A stretch of DNA of 64,000 bases from Pectobacterium peruviense (GTDB taxonomy: Bacteria; Pseudomonadota; Gammaproteobacteria; Enterobacterales; Enterobacteriaceae). Both the position numbers and the translations under genes were made by a program. Positions 1 to 10,382 of the stretch are shown piece after piece. A model generated the notes under the pieces. It worked only from the letters and a program-made list of their open reading frames with translations. It was not told the origin of the DNA and made no database searches. The stretch is from the NCBI RefSeq assembly GCF_002847345.1, contig NZ_LXFV01000013.1, positions 62,001 through 126,000 on the forward strand, read 5' to 3'. Positions within the stretch are counted from its first letter, which is position 1. The number at the start of each line of letters is the position of its first letter.

Positions 1-1
1 A

Positions 2-2170
2 GGAGTAACGCTGCTGGCTGGCGTACTGAGCGCGTTAATGAGCAGTCAGGCATTCAGTTCCAGCGATGGAGTTTGCGGCTTTTCCGACTCGGAATGTGGC
101 GTATCCGCCCTGCCTTATTTGCAGCCGGGCAATGATACACGCGCTAACCTGATGCTGCTGCAAAGCCGCCTCCACAACATGTCGCTTCCGTTACCCCATC
201 CGTTGCCCGATCAAACGCGTTCACGTATCGATCCTTTCACTGCCTACCGGGTCATGGGGATTGCGGCTACGGAAACACCTCAGACGGCAGAGTCAGGAGA
301 GGATGTCACGGCGGATGCTCCTTATCTCTCGACGCTCAACAAAGCGAAGCGACTGAATCTTCCCTTGTCCGTTCAGGGTACGCTCTCCACGTTTTCGCCT
401 GACGATAACGAAGGACGACATATTTCCAATGAGCTCTCCACGCTGGAAGCATTTTTCGACGTCCTGCTGGCTGACACAACGCTCACCGAGGAACAGCGCA
501 CGTTGCTGGCACATCAGCGGGTGAATCTCCTCAATGCGCAGTATACCAAAGAGGCACTGGGTGAGGGGCTTGCAAGCCTGCCGGATGAAGGCCATGCCGG
601 CGCACTCAAGCAGTATCTGTCCGCAATTCTGGCGTTTTATCAGGGTCACTTTGATGAGGCTGAAAGCAGCTTTCAGGCGTTAACGTCTTCGTCGCAGCCG
701 TGGGTTGCGGAAACTTCGCGCTATATGTTGATTCGCGTGGCAATCAATAAAGCCATGGAAAACGCGTTAGATGAATACAACATGTTCGATGCCAGTAAAG
801 CCGATAAAGCCGCTGCACAACTGGCTATTCAGCATATTGGCGACTATCTGAAACAGTATCCGGACGGGCAATACATCGAATCCGCTAACGGGTTATACCG
901 CCGCGCTTACTGGATAATCGACGATGTGAATGCCTTAGCAAAAACGTACCAACACGAGTTGAATAACACCTCCGACATCGAAACTCTCCTTGAATTGAGT
1001 GACGAGATCGACAACAAGCTGCTGGAAAACAGGCAGTTCACCAGCGCCCCGGGCAGCGCGCCGTTGACGATGGTGCAAGATCTCAAGCGCTTGCGTTCAG
1101 ATGAGGGATGGATGGCATTGCCCGCGTTATCCACCGATGAGCTGGCCGCGCAGAAACCGCTGTTTGAGCAAGACAATATGCAGGAAGCATTCAGCTACCT
1201 TCAGGCATCACAGCTGTTTTATGGTCAAAAAGATTACGCTGCCGTGGTTAACAGCGTTCCCGCGACACAGGCGGGCGATCTCACAGATACCGTGCGTTTT
1301 AGCCTGCAAGTATTACGTGGTCGGGCGCTGGTGCGTCTGGAGCGTTGGGACGAGGCTGAAGCGCATTGGCGTCAGCTGTTAACGCGTAATATGGGATATA
1401 GCCAAAACCAGTTCCTACAGCTGGCACTCGCGGAAACGCTGGTCAAAGCGGGACATCCGGAGCGCGTCTTTACCGCTGACAGTCCGGTGAAGAATCTGCG
1501 TTTTCGTTCTGCAGTGCTGAAAATCAGCGCCAACGCCGATCTGCTCCGTCAGCAAACGGGTCCACAGCAAACCCATGAAGAACGGGCTATCGCGCTACAT
1601 ACGCTGTTAACCAAATCCCTGACCCACGGTGATTACGCCAGCTATCTCAACGATATTCAGTTAAGAAAAGACATCGCGCCGCTGGTTAGCAGCGAAAACC
1701 AGAGTTGGAATCAGGAAGATTTGACGGCATTTGACTGGGACGGCAGCGACACCGAGGAAGGCTACCAATGTCCGGCACTGGATAATGTGGTCACGACGCT
1801 CAACCAACGCCCCAATGATGCCCGAGCGATTAACTGCCTCGGCGAGTTTTTCCTGCGCACCAATAACAGCGTGGGCTTCGACTGGGGTGAAAGCAATATG
1901 CTGAGCGGACTCACCAATGCACCCGCCCAGTTCGCTGGCACCGAATATAATCGTCTGGATGGTTATGTGCGGGTGATCGCCGATCCAAAAGCGCCGCCGG
2001 AAGACAAAACCTATGCCCTGTACCGCGCGGTCTACTGCTATGCGCCAAGCGGCTATAACGACTGTGGCCCACAGGAAATCAGTAAGGCAACTCGCAAAGC
2101 CTGGTTTACCCAATTGAAAACCAAGTACAAAGGCAGCGAGTGGGCAGAAAAGCTCGATTATTACTGGTAA
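2..2170 (+). CDS. Secreted TPR-like protein, 5' end cut by window
   Basis: The reading frame is open from base 2, so the true start lies upstream of the window. The first visible residues (VTLLAGVLSALMSSQAFS) look like the hydrophobic core and cleavage region of a signal peptide, which argues against starting at the ATG at 38. The rest, about 710 residues, is soluble and alpha-helical, with repeated helix pairs such as AILAFYQGHFDEAESSFQAL and ALVRLERWDEAEAHWRQL that resemble tetratricopeptide repeats. I do not recognise a named family. The end overlaps the next gene by 31 bases, so the two are probably translated together and may act together in the envelope. The function is unknown. Confidence 0.75.
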   Translation, partial: GVTLLAGVLSALMSSQAFSSSDGVCGFSDSECGVSALPYLQPGNDTRANLMLLQSRLHNMSLPLPHPLPDQTRSRIDPFTAYRVMGIAATETPQTAESGEDVTADAPYLSTLNKAKRLNLPLSVQGTLSTFSPDDNEGRHISNELSTLEAFFDVLLADTTLTEEQRTLLAHQRVNLLNAQYTKEALGEGLASLPDEGHAGALKQYLSAILAFYQGHFDEAESSFQALTSSSQPWVAETSRYMLIRVAINKAMENALDEYNMFDASKADKAAAQLAIQHIGDYLKQYPDGQYIESANGLYRRAYWIIDDVNALAKTYQHELNNTSDIETLLELSDEIDNKLLENRQFTSAPGSAPLTMVQDLKRLRSDEGWMALPALSTDELAAQKPLFEQDNMQEAFSYLQASQLFYGQKDYAAVVNSVPATQAGDLTDTVRFSLQVLRGRALVRLERWDEAEAHWRQLLTRNMGYSQNQFLQLALAETLVKAGHPERVFTADSPVKNLRFRSAVLKISANADLLRQQTGPQQTHEERAIALHTLLTKSLTHGDYASYLNDIQLRKDIAPLVSSENQSWNQEDLTAFDWDGSDTEEGYQCPALDNVVTTLNQRPNDARAINCLGEFFLRTNNSVGFDWGESNMLSGLTNAPAQFAGTEYNRLDGYVRVIADPKAPPEDKTYALYRAVYCYAPSGYNDCGPQEISKATRKAWFTQLKTKYKGSEWAEKLDYYW

Positions 2171-2949
2171 CACCGTTAATTGTGCTGGCCTGCCTGCTCT
2201 CGTTCTGTACGCAGGCCACTTCCGCTAACGCTGAGCCTTCAACCGTCAACGCTGCGCATCCCATCGTCGACGCGACACGCTATCAGGATTTCTGGCTGTG
2301 GGCAGCCGTGCGACCACAGCCGATTCTGCATCAGGCACAGACGCTGTATCTGCATCAGGGAGAAATCGCCCGCCGTCAGGGCAAGGCCGTTTTCCTGCGT
2401 CAAGGGATCCCACCCAGCCAGCTGCGCGTTAACCGCGTCTGGCTGGCTTTCCGGATGACCACGCTGGAGCTTTCCGATCGTCACCTGAACCGGATGCTAA
2501 AGTTACGGGAAAAGTGGCAGCGCCACGGTAATCAGGTTGTCGGGATTCAGATCGATTTTGACGCGAAAAGCTATCAGTTAGCTGGCTACGTCGCGTTTCT
2601 GACGCAGTTGCGCGAGCGTTTACCCGAAGATTGTCAGCTCAGCATTACAGGGTTGCTCGATTGGTCGAAAACCGGAGATGTCTCCACACTGAACCGCTTG
2701 CAGGGCAAACTGGATGAAGTGGTAGTGCAGACCTATCAGGGGCGCAGCACCATTACCAACTACGCCGCATACCTACCCGCCTTGATGAAGCTAACGCTCC
2801 CTTTCCGGATAGGGCTGGTGCAAAACGGCAAATGGGAAAAGCACTGGCAGCAGCGCCTTGCCACTTCACCGTATTATCGTGGGGAAGTGGTGTTTTTAGT
2901 AAATCCGCCGTCGAAGGCATCGCCATCACGCAGCCGTCTAGCTGAGTGA
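2140..2949 (+). CDS. DUF3142-type exported protein
   Basis: This 269-residue protein starts at a GTG inside the end of the upstream TPR-like gene, with AAAGG a few bases before it. An N-terminal hydrophobic stretch (about residues 6-22, LLLVTPLIVLACLLSFC) suggests export; a lipoprotein cysteine is possible but the lipobox is not canonical. The body resembles the DUF3142 family, seen in the pattern FWLWAAVRPQ near the start, then a QIDFDAKS segment, a WSKTGD segment and VVVQTYQGR, which together look like a TIM-barrel glycosidase-like fold. No activity is established for the family as far as I know. The 31-base overlap with the preceding gene implies a two-gene unit. The family call is from memory and moderately sure. 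Confidence 0.7.
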   Translation: MGRKARLLLVTPLIVLACLLSFCTQATSANAEPSTVNAAHPIVDATRYQDFWLWAAVRPQPILHQAQTLYLHQGEIARRQGKAVFLRQGIPPSQLRVNRVWLAFRMTTLELSDRHLNRMLKLREKWQRHGNQVVGIQIDFDAKSYQLAGYVAFLTQLRERLPEDCQLSITGLLDWSKTGDVSTLNRLQGKLDEVVVQTYQGRSTITNYAAYLPALMKLTLPFRIGLVQNGKWEKHWQQRLATSPYYRGEVVFLVNPPSKASPSRSRLAE

Positions 2950-2983
2950 CGATATGTAGCTACCGATCTGTAACTACCGATCA

Positions 2984-3448
2984 CTACAGGCAACCGCCGA
3001 AGCCATTTTGCCGCCAGGCTTCATAGCTGATGATCGCCACCGCATTGGACAGATTCAGGCTGCGGCTGTCGGACTGCATGGGAATGCGGATACGGAAATC
3101 TGACTCAAAGCCGTTACGAATTTCGTCTGGCAGGCCGGACGTTTCCGATCCAAACAGCAGCACATCGCCCGGTTGGTAAGTCGGCTGATCATAGGGACGG
3201 CTGCCTTTGGTCGTACAGGCAAAGATACGTTTGCCAGGAACCGCGGCCAGAAAATCCTGATAGTTTTTATGACGACTGACGTTCGCCAGATCGTGGTAAT
3301 CCAACCCTGCGCGGCGCAATTTCTTCTCTTCAAAATCAAACCCTAGCGGTTCAATCAAATGAAGCGTACAGCCGTTGTTGGCAGACAATCGGATAATATT
3401 GCCGGTGTTCGGTGCAATTTGAGGCTCATAGAGCGCGATATGGAACAT
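2984..3448 (-). CDS. trmL: tRNA (cytidine/uridine-34-2'-O)-methyltransferase TrmL
   Basis: TrmL methylates the 2'-O of the wobble nucleotide of tRNA-Leu isoacceptors using S-adenosylmethionine. The 154-residue length matches the family. The start [20 protein letters not shown] is the SPOUT-family N-terminus with the NTGN motif; FGSETSGLP and [16 protein letters not shown] are the motifs that build the knotted SAM pocket. It runs opposite to the DUF3142 gene, and the two stop codons are only about 35 bases apart. The gene stands alone and its product should be cytoplasmic. Assignment is secure from motifs and length. Confidence 0.95.
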   Translation of the reverse strand: MFHIALYEPQIAPNTGNIIRLSANNGCTLHLIEPLGFDFEEKKLRRAGLDYHDLANVSRHKNYQDFLAAVPGKRIFACTTKGSRPYDQPTYQPGDVLLFGSETSGLPDEIRNGFESDFRIRIPMQSDSRSLNLSNAVAIISYEAWRQNGFGGCL

Positions 3449-3757
3449 GAGATAGCGTCAACCACGAAGAAAAATTCCGCCGCAGTATAACGCATTCCCA
3501 TCACGTGCCCAAAAGCAAGGCGCACAGGAATGCGGATGATTCTGCACTCAGGTCGATCGTTTAAGAACCGAGATACACGGAGCGACCACGTGGCGAGGTA
3601 TCCCTGCGAGAACCTCATCCCCGTGTTTCTCCTAAAAATGAGCTTACAGCTTACTTTGCACGACGTTTCCATCCGCAGCGATTACACTTAAGGAAAAACA
3701 TCAGGATAATGTGCTGATGAAAACACGATGCAGGTATATAGCCTGCGTGGAGGTTTA
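3449..3757. other. Intergenic region with repeat copy A
   Basis: This 309-base gap separates the divergent trmL and glutamine-rich genes. Apart from the dispersed repeat at 3554-3638 I see no gene or clear terminator. A GGAGG ribosome site at 3749-3753 serves the gene at 3758. Confidence 0.6.
3554..3638 (-). repeat. Dispersed intergenic repeat, copy A (85 bp)
   Basis: Read on the minus strand, this 85-base stretch begins TTTTTAGGAGAAACACGGGG and ends with CCGTGTATCTCGGTTCTTAA followed by ACGATCG. The same two blocks recur at 56872-56941 with a shorter middle. The segment CACGGGG near one end and CTCCGTGT near the other are partly complementary, so a folded RNA or cruciform is possible. It does not resemble the ERIC elements in this window. 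Confidence 0.6.
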
Positions 3758-4054
3758 ATGAAACACCCTAAGACATTATTAGCCTGTACCGCACTGTTCT
3801 GCCTGCAGCCTCTGGCGAGCGCCAACGCAACGCAAGCGCCAACGCCTCAACAGCAGTTTGAAAGTGGCATCAGCAGTCAGAAACAGTTACAGCAAAGTAT
3901 GCAGCAGAGCCAAAAATTGCAGCAACAACAGTTGAATCAGCAGCTAAATCAGCGTAACCAGCAGTTGCAGCAACAACGCCAACAGCAGCTACAGAAGGAT
4001 TTACAGCGGTCGCAGAGAACCACACCGCCACCGCCGATTAAGCCGAATCCTTGA
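3758..4054 (+). CDS. Small glutamine-rich secreted protein
   Basis: A 98-residue protein. I chose the ATG at 3758 rather than 3728 because GGAGG lies at 3749-3753 and the first residues, MKHPKTLLACTALFCLQPLASANA, make a standard signal peptide with an A-x-A cleavage site. After cleavage the chain is dominated by glutamine (QQQFESG, then QQLNQQLNQRNQQLQQQ and similar) with regular leucines, which favours a helical or coiled-coil rod, and ends in a proline-rich tail PPPPIKPNP. It should be periplasmic or surface-located. I do not recognise a named family and no function can be given. The reading frame, signal peptide and ribosome site make it a real gene. Confidence 0.75.
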   Translation: MKHPKTLLACTALFCLQPLASANATQAPTPQQQFESGISSQKQLQQSMQQSQKLQQQQLNQQLNQRNQQLQQQRQQQLQKDLQRSQRTTPPPPIKPNP

Positions 4055-4069
4055 TACCACAGTGGCGGC

Positions 4070-5026
4070 CTATAACCGCACACCCATCAGCGTCAGAATC
4101 AACGGCGTGGTTAATGCCGCCATCGCCGTTGATAGCAATAGGCTTGATGCCACCGGGCCGCCCAGCACATTAAACTGGCGTGACATCAGGTAGACGTTGA
4201 CGCCCACCGCCATCGACCCCAGCAGCACGACCGCACGCGTCTCCATTTCCGGCAGGCCGAGTGCAACCGCAATCCCCCAGATCACCAGCGGCTGGACCAG
4301 CAGTTTGATGGTGCAAATCGCGGTGCTGATCTGCCAACCATCACGCACGCGGTATTCTGCCAGCCCCATTCCCAGCGCCACCAGCGACAGCGGTGCGGCA
4401 ATCTGCCCCAGCATGGCAAGCGGCTGGTCAACATACGACGGCAGCGGTAGACCCGTCAGGCTGAATACCGTACCGGACAGAATGCCGATAATCAGCGGGT
4501 TCTTCAGCACACCCAGCGCGGTTTTGGTAAAGCCCTGTAGCGACAGCGCGCCGTTACGCGCCCATTCCACTGACACCGTTACCAGCGTCCACAGAATAAG
4601 CCCATTAAACACCACGACCAGCGCGACGGACGGGATCGCCTCTTCACCTAGCATCAGCGTGGCAATCGGCAGCCCCAGCATTACGTTGTTGGAGAAGATG
4701 CCGCTCAGCGCGAAAAGCGAGCCGGAGACACCGTCGAGATGAAAGACTTTACGCGCCACAATGCGACCGAGGACAAACACCAGCAAGCAGCCGCCGAAAA
4801 AGGCGATCAGCAGCCGGGCATCCACCACCGGGCGTTTGGAGAAATCCGACATCAGGCGGAACAGCATCGCGGGCATTGCCACAGAGAAGACAAAGCGCGT
4901 CATGCCGTCGGTGACGGTGGTCGGCCATTTACCGTAGCGAATCAGGCTATAGCCGAGTGCAATGAGAACAAAAAGGGGTAACGACAGAAAAATCTGGTGC
5001 CAAAGCGAAACAATAAATGCGGGCAT
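4070..5026 (-). CDS. AEC-family permease (auxin efflux carrier type)
   Basis: A 318-residue inner-membrane protein with about ten hydrophobic segments in two halves. Features of the AEC family (which includes malonate permease MdcF) are the opening FLSLPLFVLIALGYSLIRYG, the central FNGLILWTLVTVSVEWARNG, and KNPLIIGILSGTVFSLTGLPLP at the start of the second half. Such carriers move small organic acids or related compounds; the substrate cannot be read from the sequence. The gene converges on the glutamine-rich gene and has no co-directional partner nearby, so context does not help. Confidence 0.85.
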   Translation of the reverse strand: MPAFIVSLWHQIFLSLPLFVLIALGYSLIRYGKWPTTVTDGMTRFVFSVAMPAMLFRLMSDFSKRPVVDARLLIAFFGGCLLVFVLGRIVARKVFHLDGVSGSLFALSGIFSNNVMLGLPIATLMLGEEAIPSVALVVVFNGLILWTLVTVSVEWARNGALSLQGFTKTALGVLKNPLIIGILSGTVFSLTGLPLPSYVDQPLAMLGQIAAPLSLVALGMGLAEYRVRDGWQISTAICTIKLLVQPLVIWGIAVALGLPEMETRAVVLLGSMAVGVNVYLMSRQFNVLGGPVASSLLLSTAMAALTTPLILTLMGVRL

Positions 5027-5100
5027 GAAGCCACTTCCTTATTACCGGCACCGAGTCAGAAAGAAGGTCCGCCGCAATAAAGATTAAAGATAATGCGGGG

Positions 5101-5296
5101 TATACCCTAAATAATTCGAGTTGCGTGACAAAACGTTAGCGTTTTGAACAACGTTATGCGTTGGCCCGCTAGGGCAAGGCTCATTTATGGCCTTGTAATG
5201 CGGCAATCGCGTGAATCCCCAGGAGCTTACTCAGGTAAGTGACTGGGGTGAGCAAGAGAAGACAACGCACAAGCAGCTTGAAGTATGACGGGTATA
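5101..5296 (+). repeat. ERIC element with about 70-bp internal insertion
   Basis: The ends (TATACCCTAAATAATTCGAG and AAGTATGACGGGTATA) and the core GTGAATCCCCAGGAGCTTAC / GTAAGTGACTGGGGTGAG match enterobacterial repetitive intergenic consensus elements. Length is 196 bases against 127 for the other two copies in this window. The extra 70 or so bases (roughly 5126-5195) contain their own small inverted repeat around AACGTTAGCGTTTTGAACAA. It fills most of the gap between the AEC permease and ugpQ. Confidence 0.9.
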
Positions 5297-5306
5297 AAGG
5301 CAGACC

Positions 5307-6056
5307 TCAGCCGGTCGCGAAGTGTGCCCCGATTAAATCTATCCGGTCAGTACAGATGCAGTCAACGCCCCAATCCAGCAAAGTTTGCGCGCGATCAGGT
5401 TGGTTAACGGTATAAACCAGAATGCGCAAACCCGCGGCTTTCAGCGCCGCAACACGTTCTGCCGTCAGCAGTTTGTGATTCAGGTGGATGGACACACAGC
5501 CTAGACGCTGCGTTAACGCCAACCAGTCCTCTTCCCATTCATCCAACAACAGCCCACGCGGCAGTTCCGGTGCTGCCTGCTGTGCCGCTTCCAAGGCGTC
5601 GATAGAGAATGAGGACAGCAGCGGCGCGGCGGGATGGTCGGCCCATAGCTGGCGTGCTGCCAGCGCAATCACGCGCCCAGTTTCAGTTTCATATCCAGTG
5701 GTGGGTTTAATCTCAATATTGGCCGCCATGCCGTACTGCACACAGCGTTTTGCCACTTCCGATAGCAGCGGCAGACGTTCTCCGACAAATTTGTGACCGA
5801 ACCAGCCGCCGACATCCAGCCCGACCAGTTTGTCCCACGACAACGCTCCCGCGATACCCCAGCCGTTGCTGGTACGCTCAAGTGTGTCGTCGTGTAAGAG
5901 GAAAATCTGGCCGTCTTGCGACAGCTTGGCGTCAAACTCGATCATCTTGTGACCGAGGCTGGCACCGACATCAATCGCAGCCAGCGTGTTTTCCGGAGCC
6001 AGTGAACCGCCGCCGCGATGAGCGACAATGGCTGGGTAAGGCCAGATTGTTTCCAT
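5307..6056 (-). CDS. ugpQ: Glycerophosphodiester phosphodiesterase UgpQ
   Basis: UgpQ cleaves glycerophosphodiesters, from phospholipid turnover, to glycerol-3-phosphate and an alcohol in the cytoplasm. The 249 residues carry the GDPD motifs: [17 protein letters not shown] near residue 12 (catalytic His-Arg and metal-binding Glu), EFDAKLS, and [13 protein letters not shown] (second catalytic His). NIEIKP supplies a further metal ligand. It is the last gene of the ugp operon: its ATG overlaps the ugpC stop as TAATG, so the two are translationally coupled. Expression should follow the Pho-box promoter upstream of ugpB. Confidence 0.95.
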   Translation of the reverse strand: METIWPYPAIVAHRGGGSLAPENTLAAIDVGASLGHKMIEFDAKLSQDGQIFLLHDDTLERTSNGWGIAGALSWDKLVGLDVGGWFGHKFVGERLPLLSEVAKRCVQYGMAANIEIKPTTGYETETGRVIALAARQLWADHPAAPLLSSFSIDALEAAQQAAPELPRGLLLDEWEEDWLALTQRLGCVSIHLNHKLLTAERVAALKAAGLRILVYTVNQPDRAQTLLDWGVDCICTDRIDLIGAHFATG

Positions 6057-7129
6057 TATTCCATCCGTAATCCGCTTTGCGAATCAAACAGGTGCCATGA
6101 TGACGTCGGCAAATGCAGCCAGAGCGTCGAACCGATGGCGGGACAGTGCTCATAAGATAGCCGCACAATCACGTTTTGCCCGCCCCACTTGCCGTGCGCT
6201 AAATTGTCCGCGCCCAGCAGTTCGAGTGTTGAGATCTGCAACGGGATACCGCCAGCTTCATGCGTTGCCAGCTGAATATGCTCCGGCCGTACCCCAAGCG
6301 TCAATGCTTTACCGCGCCATTGCGGCTTCGGTTCAGGCAGCGCCAGCGCGATGTCTTCACCGATTTCAAAACGGCAGCCATCATCGCTAATGCGTCCTGC
6401 CCACAAGTTCATCGCCGGTGAACCAATAAAGCTGGCAACGAACAGCGATGCTGGACGGCGGTAAATATCAGCCGGTGCGCCGATTTGTTCAGCGATACCT
6501 TTATTCATCACGATGACGCGCTGCGCCAACGTCATGGCTTCGACCTGATCGTGCGTGACGTACAGGCTGGTGGTTTTCAGACGCTGATGCAGTTGCTGCA
6601 ATTCCAGCCGCATCTGTACGCGCAGTTTGGCATCCAGATTCGATAGCGGCTCATCAAACAGGAACACCGCGGGTTCACGCACAATCGCCCGTCCCATCGC
6701 CACGCGCTGACGCTGGCCGCCCGATAGCTCACGCGGTTTACGTTGCAGCAGCGGCATCAGTTCCAGAATACGTGCCGCCTCTTCCACACGCTCACGAATT
6801 TGCGTCTTGCCGAAGCCACGGATTTTCAGGCCGTAAGCCATATTGTCGAACACGTTCATGTGCGGATAAAGCGCATAATTCTGGAACACCATCGCAATTC
6901 CGCGATCTTTCGGTTCCAGATCGGTGACCCGCTGGTTATCAATATAGATATCGCCGCTGGTGGTGCGTTCGAGGCCCGCCACCATACGCAATAGCGTCGA
7001 TTTACCACAGCCCGACGGTCCCACCATCACGACGAATTCGCCATCCGCGACGTCCAGATCGATGGGTTGGATAATCTGTGTTTTGCCATCGTAAGACTTG
7101 GTGACGGCCTGAAGTTTTAAACATGCCAT
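6056..7129 (-). CDS. ugpC: sn-Glycerol-3-phosphate importer ATPase UgpC
   Basis: This is the ATP-hydrolysing subunit of the UgpBAEC importer. The 357-residue length is normal. Walker A is GPSGCGKST near residue 38, the ABC signature is [14 protein letters not shown], and Walker B is [12 protein letters not shown], followed by the switch His in [12 protein letters not shown]. The C-terminal third (from about residue 240) is the MalK/UgpC-type regulatory OB-fold region with [11 protein letters not shown]. It lies between ugpE and ugpQ in the same direction, as in E. coli. The product sits on the cytoplasmic face bound to UgpA and UgpE. Confidence 0.96.
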   Translation of the reverse strand: MACLKLQAVTKSYDGKTQIIQPIDLDVADGEFVVMVGPSGCGKSTLLRMVAGLERTTSGDIYIDNQRVTDLEPKDRGIAMVFQNYALYPHMNVFDNMAYGLKIRGFGKTQIRERVEEAARILELMPLLQRKPRELSGGQRQRVAMGRAIVREPAVFLFDEPLSNLDAKLRVQMRLELQQLHQRLKTTSLYVTHDQVEAMTLAQRVIVMNKGIAEQIGAPADIYRRPASLFVASFIGSPAMNLWAGRISDDGCRFEIGEDIALALPEPKPQWRGKALTLGVRPEHIQLATHEAGGIPLQISTLELLGADNLAHGKWGGQNVIVRLSYEHCPAIGSTLWLHLPTSSWHLFDSQSGLRME

Positions 7130-7154
7130 AAGCGTTTCCGAAATTCGTCTCGAT

Positions 7155-8006
7155 TTATTTTTCGCTGTCGACCAGACCGCGAACGAACCAGCGCTGCATC
7201 AATAGCACCACCAGCAGCGGCGGCAGCATGGTCAGCAGCATCGCGGCCATCACCTGATTCCACTGGGTCGCACCATCACCGGAGGCAATCATGCTTTTAA
7301 TCCCCGCAACCGCAGTGCCCAGATTGGCATCGCTGACGATCAGCAGCGGCCACAGATACTGGTTCCAGCCGTAGATGAACGTGATCACGAACAGCGCCGC
7401 CAGATTGGTCTTCGACAGCGGTAACACCATGTCGAAGAAGAAACGCATCGGGCTCGCGCCATCGATACGTGCCGCTTCCATCAGTTCATCCGGCAGCGTC
7501 ATAAAGAACTGGCGGAACAGGAAAGTTGCAGTCGCCGACGCCATCAGCGGCAGCGTTAAACCCGTGTAGCTGTCCATCATGTCCAGCCGCGCGATCACTT
7601 CCACTGTTGGGAAAATACGTACTTCCACCGGCAACATCAGCGTCAGGAAAATCATCCAGAAGAACAGGTTGCGCAGCGGAAAACGAAAATAAACGATGGC
7701 GTAAGCGGATAGGATCGATACGGTAATTTTGCCTACCGTGATCGCCAGTGCCATGACGAAGCTATTGAGCAGCATCAGTCCGAACGGCGTGGTGTTATTG
7801 CCCGCACCGTGCAACCAGATATCACGCAGGTTTTCCCACAGGTGTGAACCGGGGATGAGCGTCATCGGGGCCTGAAAGACTTCCTGATTATCCAGCGTGG
7901 CGGCGACAAACCCCACGTACAGGGGGAACAATACGGCGAGAATGCCGACGATCAGCATGACGTGGCTGAAAATATCTAACCCGCGACGATTCTCAATCAT
8001 TGCCAT
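7155..8006 (-). CDS. ugpE: Glycerol-3-phosphate ABC permease UgpE
   Basis: One of two membrane subunits of the importer; it forms a channel with UgpA. The 283 residues include about six transmembrane segments and the permease EAA loop, [26 protein letters not shown], which docks on UgpC. The N-terminal residues [20 protein letters not shown] are UgpE-like. It follows ugpA with a gap of about 20 bases and precedes ugpC by about 25, consistent with one operon. Confidence 0.95.
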   Translation of the reverse strand: MAMIENRRGLDIFSHVMLIVGILAVLFPLYVGFVAATLDNQEVFQAPMTLIPGSHLWENLRDIWLHGAGNNTTPFGLMLLNSFVMALAITVGKITVSILSAYAIVYFRFPLRNLFFWMIFLTLMLPVEVRIFPTVEVIARLDMMDSYTGLTLPLMASATATFLFRQFFMTLPDELMEAARIDGASPMRFFFDMVLPLSKTNLAALFVITFIYGWNQYLWPLLIVSDANLGTAVAGIKSMIASGDGATQWNQVMAAMLLTMLPPLLVVLLMQRWFVRGLVDSEK

Positions 8007-8026
8007 TGACCTTCATAGATTCACCT

Positions 8027-8914
8027 TCATTGATAATTCACCTTCCGTTCAACAAAACGGAACTGAATAACGGTCAACCCGATCACCAGTAGCATCAGTA
8101 TCACCGACTGCGCCGCAGAACTGGACAGATCCAACCCTGCAAAGCCTTCGCGATAAATCTTGTAGATCAGCGTAGTTGTCGACTGCACCGGCCCGCCGGC
8201 CGTCGCGGCATCGATGATTGGGAAGGTATCGAAAAAGGCATACACCAGATTGACGACTAACAGGAAGAAGCTCACCGGCGAGATCATCGGCAGCACCAAA
8301 TTGAAAAACCGCCGCACCGGCCCTGCTCCATCGATCGCACCCGCTTCCACCAGCGAACGGGGGATCGATTGCAGCGCGGCAAGGAAGAATAAAAAGTTAT
8401 AGCTAATCTGTTTCCACACCGATGCCAGTACGACTAAAAACATCGCCTGCCCACTGTTCTGCGCGTGGTTCCACGTATAGCCAAGCAGCCCGAGAAAATG
8501 GGTAATCAGCCCGAGTCCAGGGTTAAACAGAAACATCCACAGCACGGCGGCGACGGCGGGGGCCACGGCATAAGGCAGAATAATCAAGGTCTGATACAGA
8601 CGGCTGGCACGGATCACATAGTCCACCAGCGCGGCCAGAAAGAGTGAAATCAGCATGCCAAACCCGGCTACCAGAAAGCTGAATATCAGCGTGGTGTAAA
8701 ACGAATCGAGGTAGTAAGGGTTATTGAACAGCTGTCTGAAGTTTTCCATGCCGACGAATTCACTGGATAGCCCAAACGGATCCAGATTCTGCACCGAATA
8801 CCACAGCGCCTGACCGGCAGGCCAGATAAAGAAAATCACGGTAATCAGCAGTTGAGGCAACACCAGCACGTAGGGCAACCAACTGCTGCGAAAAACGGGG
8901 CGGGATGATGTCAT
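8027..8914 (-). CDS. ugpA: Glycerol-3-phosphate ABC permease UgpA
   Basis: The partner permease of UgpE. The 295-residue protein has an N-terminal [19 protein letters not shown] segment, about six membrane spans, and the EAA loop [21 protein letters not shown] that contacts the ATPase. Order after ugpB and before ugpE is the standard ugp layout. About 71 bases separate it from ugpB, more than the other junctions, which fits the common pattern of a binding-protein gene expressed above its permease. Confidence 0.95.
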   Translation of the reverse strand: MTSSRPVFRSSWLPYVLVLPQLLITVIFFIWPAGQALWYSVQNLDPFGLSSEFVGMENFRQLFNNPYYLDSFYTTLIFSFLVAGFGMLISLFLAALVDYVIRASRLYQTLIILPYAVAPAVAAVLWMFLFNPGLGLITHFLGLLGYTWNHAQNSGQAMFLVVLASVWKQISYNFLFFLAALQSIPRSLVEAGAIDGAGPVRRFFNLVLPMISPVSFFLLVVNLVYAFFDTFPIIDAATAGGPVQSTTTLIYKIYREGFAGLDLSSSAAQSVILMLLVIGLTVIQFRFVERKVNYQ

Positions 8915-8985
8915 GCGTAACTCATTGCAAACAGAAAAGAAACAGGCCGATTCCCTTCGGCCCGGTATGACTCAACAGCAGCGTA

Positions 8986-10320
8986 TTACTTTGTTGACTG
9001 CTCGAAGCGACGCAGCAGCGCGTTACCGCGTTCTACCGCGCTATCCAACGCCTGTTGTGGCGTCTTCTTACCTGTCCATACGCTTTCTAATTCTTCATCC
9101 ACGACGGTACGAATTTGCGGCATATTGCCCAAACGCATACCTTTGGTGAATGGCAGCGGTGGCTTGTTCAGCATCTGACGCGTAGCGATATCCGCACCAG
9201 GGTTTTTCTCATAGAAGCCTTGCTTCTGCGTCAGCTCATACGCCGCCGTGGTGATCGGCAGGTAACCGGTTTTCTGGTGCCATTCAGCGGCATTTTCTGG
9301 CTTCGCTAGGAACTGCATAAACTCAGCAACACCCTTGTAGGTCGCGGCATCTTTACCGCCCATCACCCACAGGCTGGCTCCGCCAATAATGGCATTCTGC
9401 GGCGCGCCTTTCGCATCGGCGTCATACGGCATCATACCGACGCCATAGTTGAACTTGGCATGCTCCCGAATGTTCGCCAGCGAACCGGAAGACGCGGTCG
9501 TCATGGCACATTCACCGTTATAGAACTTCTCGGTCGGCTCATCCTTACGCCCGAAGTAGGTGAAATCACCCTTCTTGTTCATGTCCTGCAACAGCTGGAT
9601 GTGTTTGACCTGCGTAGGTTTATTGAATTCCAGTACCGCATCGGTGCCGTCAAAACCGTTATTCCTGGTCGCCACAGGCAGACCGTTCCAGGCGCTGAAG
9701 TTTTCAATCTGAATCCAGCCCTGCCAGCCGCTGGCGTAGCCACACTTCATACCAGCAGCACGCAATTTGGCGGTGTAGTCAGCCATTTGCTGCCAGGTTT
9801 TCGGCGGCTGTTCTGGATCTAAACCGGCTTTCTTGAAGGCATCTTTGTTGTAGTACAGCACGGGGGTCGAGCTGTTAAACGGCTGCGACAGCAGGTGACC
9901 ACTCTTCGCATCGGTGTAATAACCGGAGACGGTCGGTACAAACACCGACTCATCGAAATTAATGCCAGCGTCTTTGAAGACTTCATAGACTGGCTTGATG
10001 GCTTTACTTGCCATCATGGTGGCAGTACCGACTTCATAGACCTGCAAAATAGCGGGCGCATTCCCAGCACGGTAGGCCGCAATCCCGGCAGCCAGATTCT
10101 GTTCGTAGTTGCCTTTATAGACCGGTACAATTTTTACGTCGGTGTGTTCTTTATTAAAACGGTCAGCCAGAGAATTTACTTCTTTCCCTAACTCGCCTTC
10201 CATGGAATGCCAGAAAGGAATGTCTGTCGCGGCCTGCGCACCGGCGCTAATCAGCGCGAATGCCACACACGCCGCTGCGGTGCGAATAGCATGTGTTTTA
10301 CGAATTGTGTTGTTGAACAT
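8986..10320 (-). CDS. ugpB: Periplasmic glycerol-3-phosphate-binding protein UgpB
   Basis: UgpB captures sn-glycerol-3-phosphate and glycerophosphodiesters in the periplasm for the UgpAEC importer. I set the start at 10320 (444 residues) because GGAGA lies seven bases upstream and the protein then begins [18 protein letters not shown] with a signal peptide ending GAQA before [13 protein letters not shown] longer start at 10335 would put extra residues before the signal. The mature chain is a typical class of extracellular solute-binding protein of sugar type. It is the first gene of the operon and lies directly below the Pho box. Confidence 0.95.
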   Translation of the reverse strand: MFNNTIRKTHAIRTAAACVAFALISAGAQAATDIPFWHSMEGELGKEVNSLADRFNKEHTDVKIVPVYKGNYEQNLAAGIAAYRAGNAPAILQVYEVGTATMMASKAIKPVYEVFKDAGINFDESVFVPTVSGYYTDAKSGHLLSQPFNSSTPVLYYNKDAFKKAGLDPEQPPKTWQQMADYTAKLRAAGMKCGYASGWQGWIQIENFSAWNGLPVATRNNGFDGTDAVLEFNKPTQVKHIQLLQDMNKKGDFTYFGRKDEPTEKFYNGECAMTTASSGSLANIREHAKFNYGVGMMPYDADAKGAPQNAIIGGASLWVMGGKDAATYKGVAEFMQFLAKPENAAEWHQKTGYLPITTAAYELTQKQGFYEKNPGADIATRQMLNKPPLPFTKGMRLGNMPQIRTVVDEELESVWTGKKTPQQALDSAVERGNALLRRFEQSTK

Positions 10321-10382
10321 GCCTGTCTCCTGCAATCAATTAAGTTCGCCATCATCACGGCGTTTTTTATGCGAAGGTAAAC

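Noticed and set aside
3355-3672. Minus-strand frame of 105 codons overlapping trmL
   Set aside because: It overlaps trmL and the dispersed repeat and shows no protein-like features.
4197-4981. Plus-strand open frames opposite the AEC permease gene
   Set aside because: They mirror a clear membrane protein on the minus strand, have no ribosome site and consist of low-complexity Ser/Thr/Pro or charged stretches typical of antisense frames.
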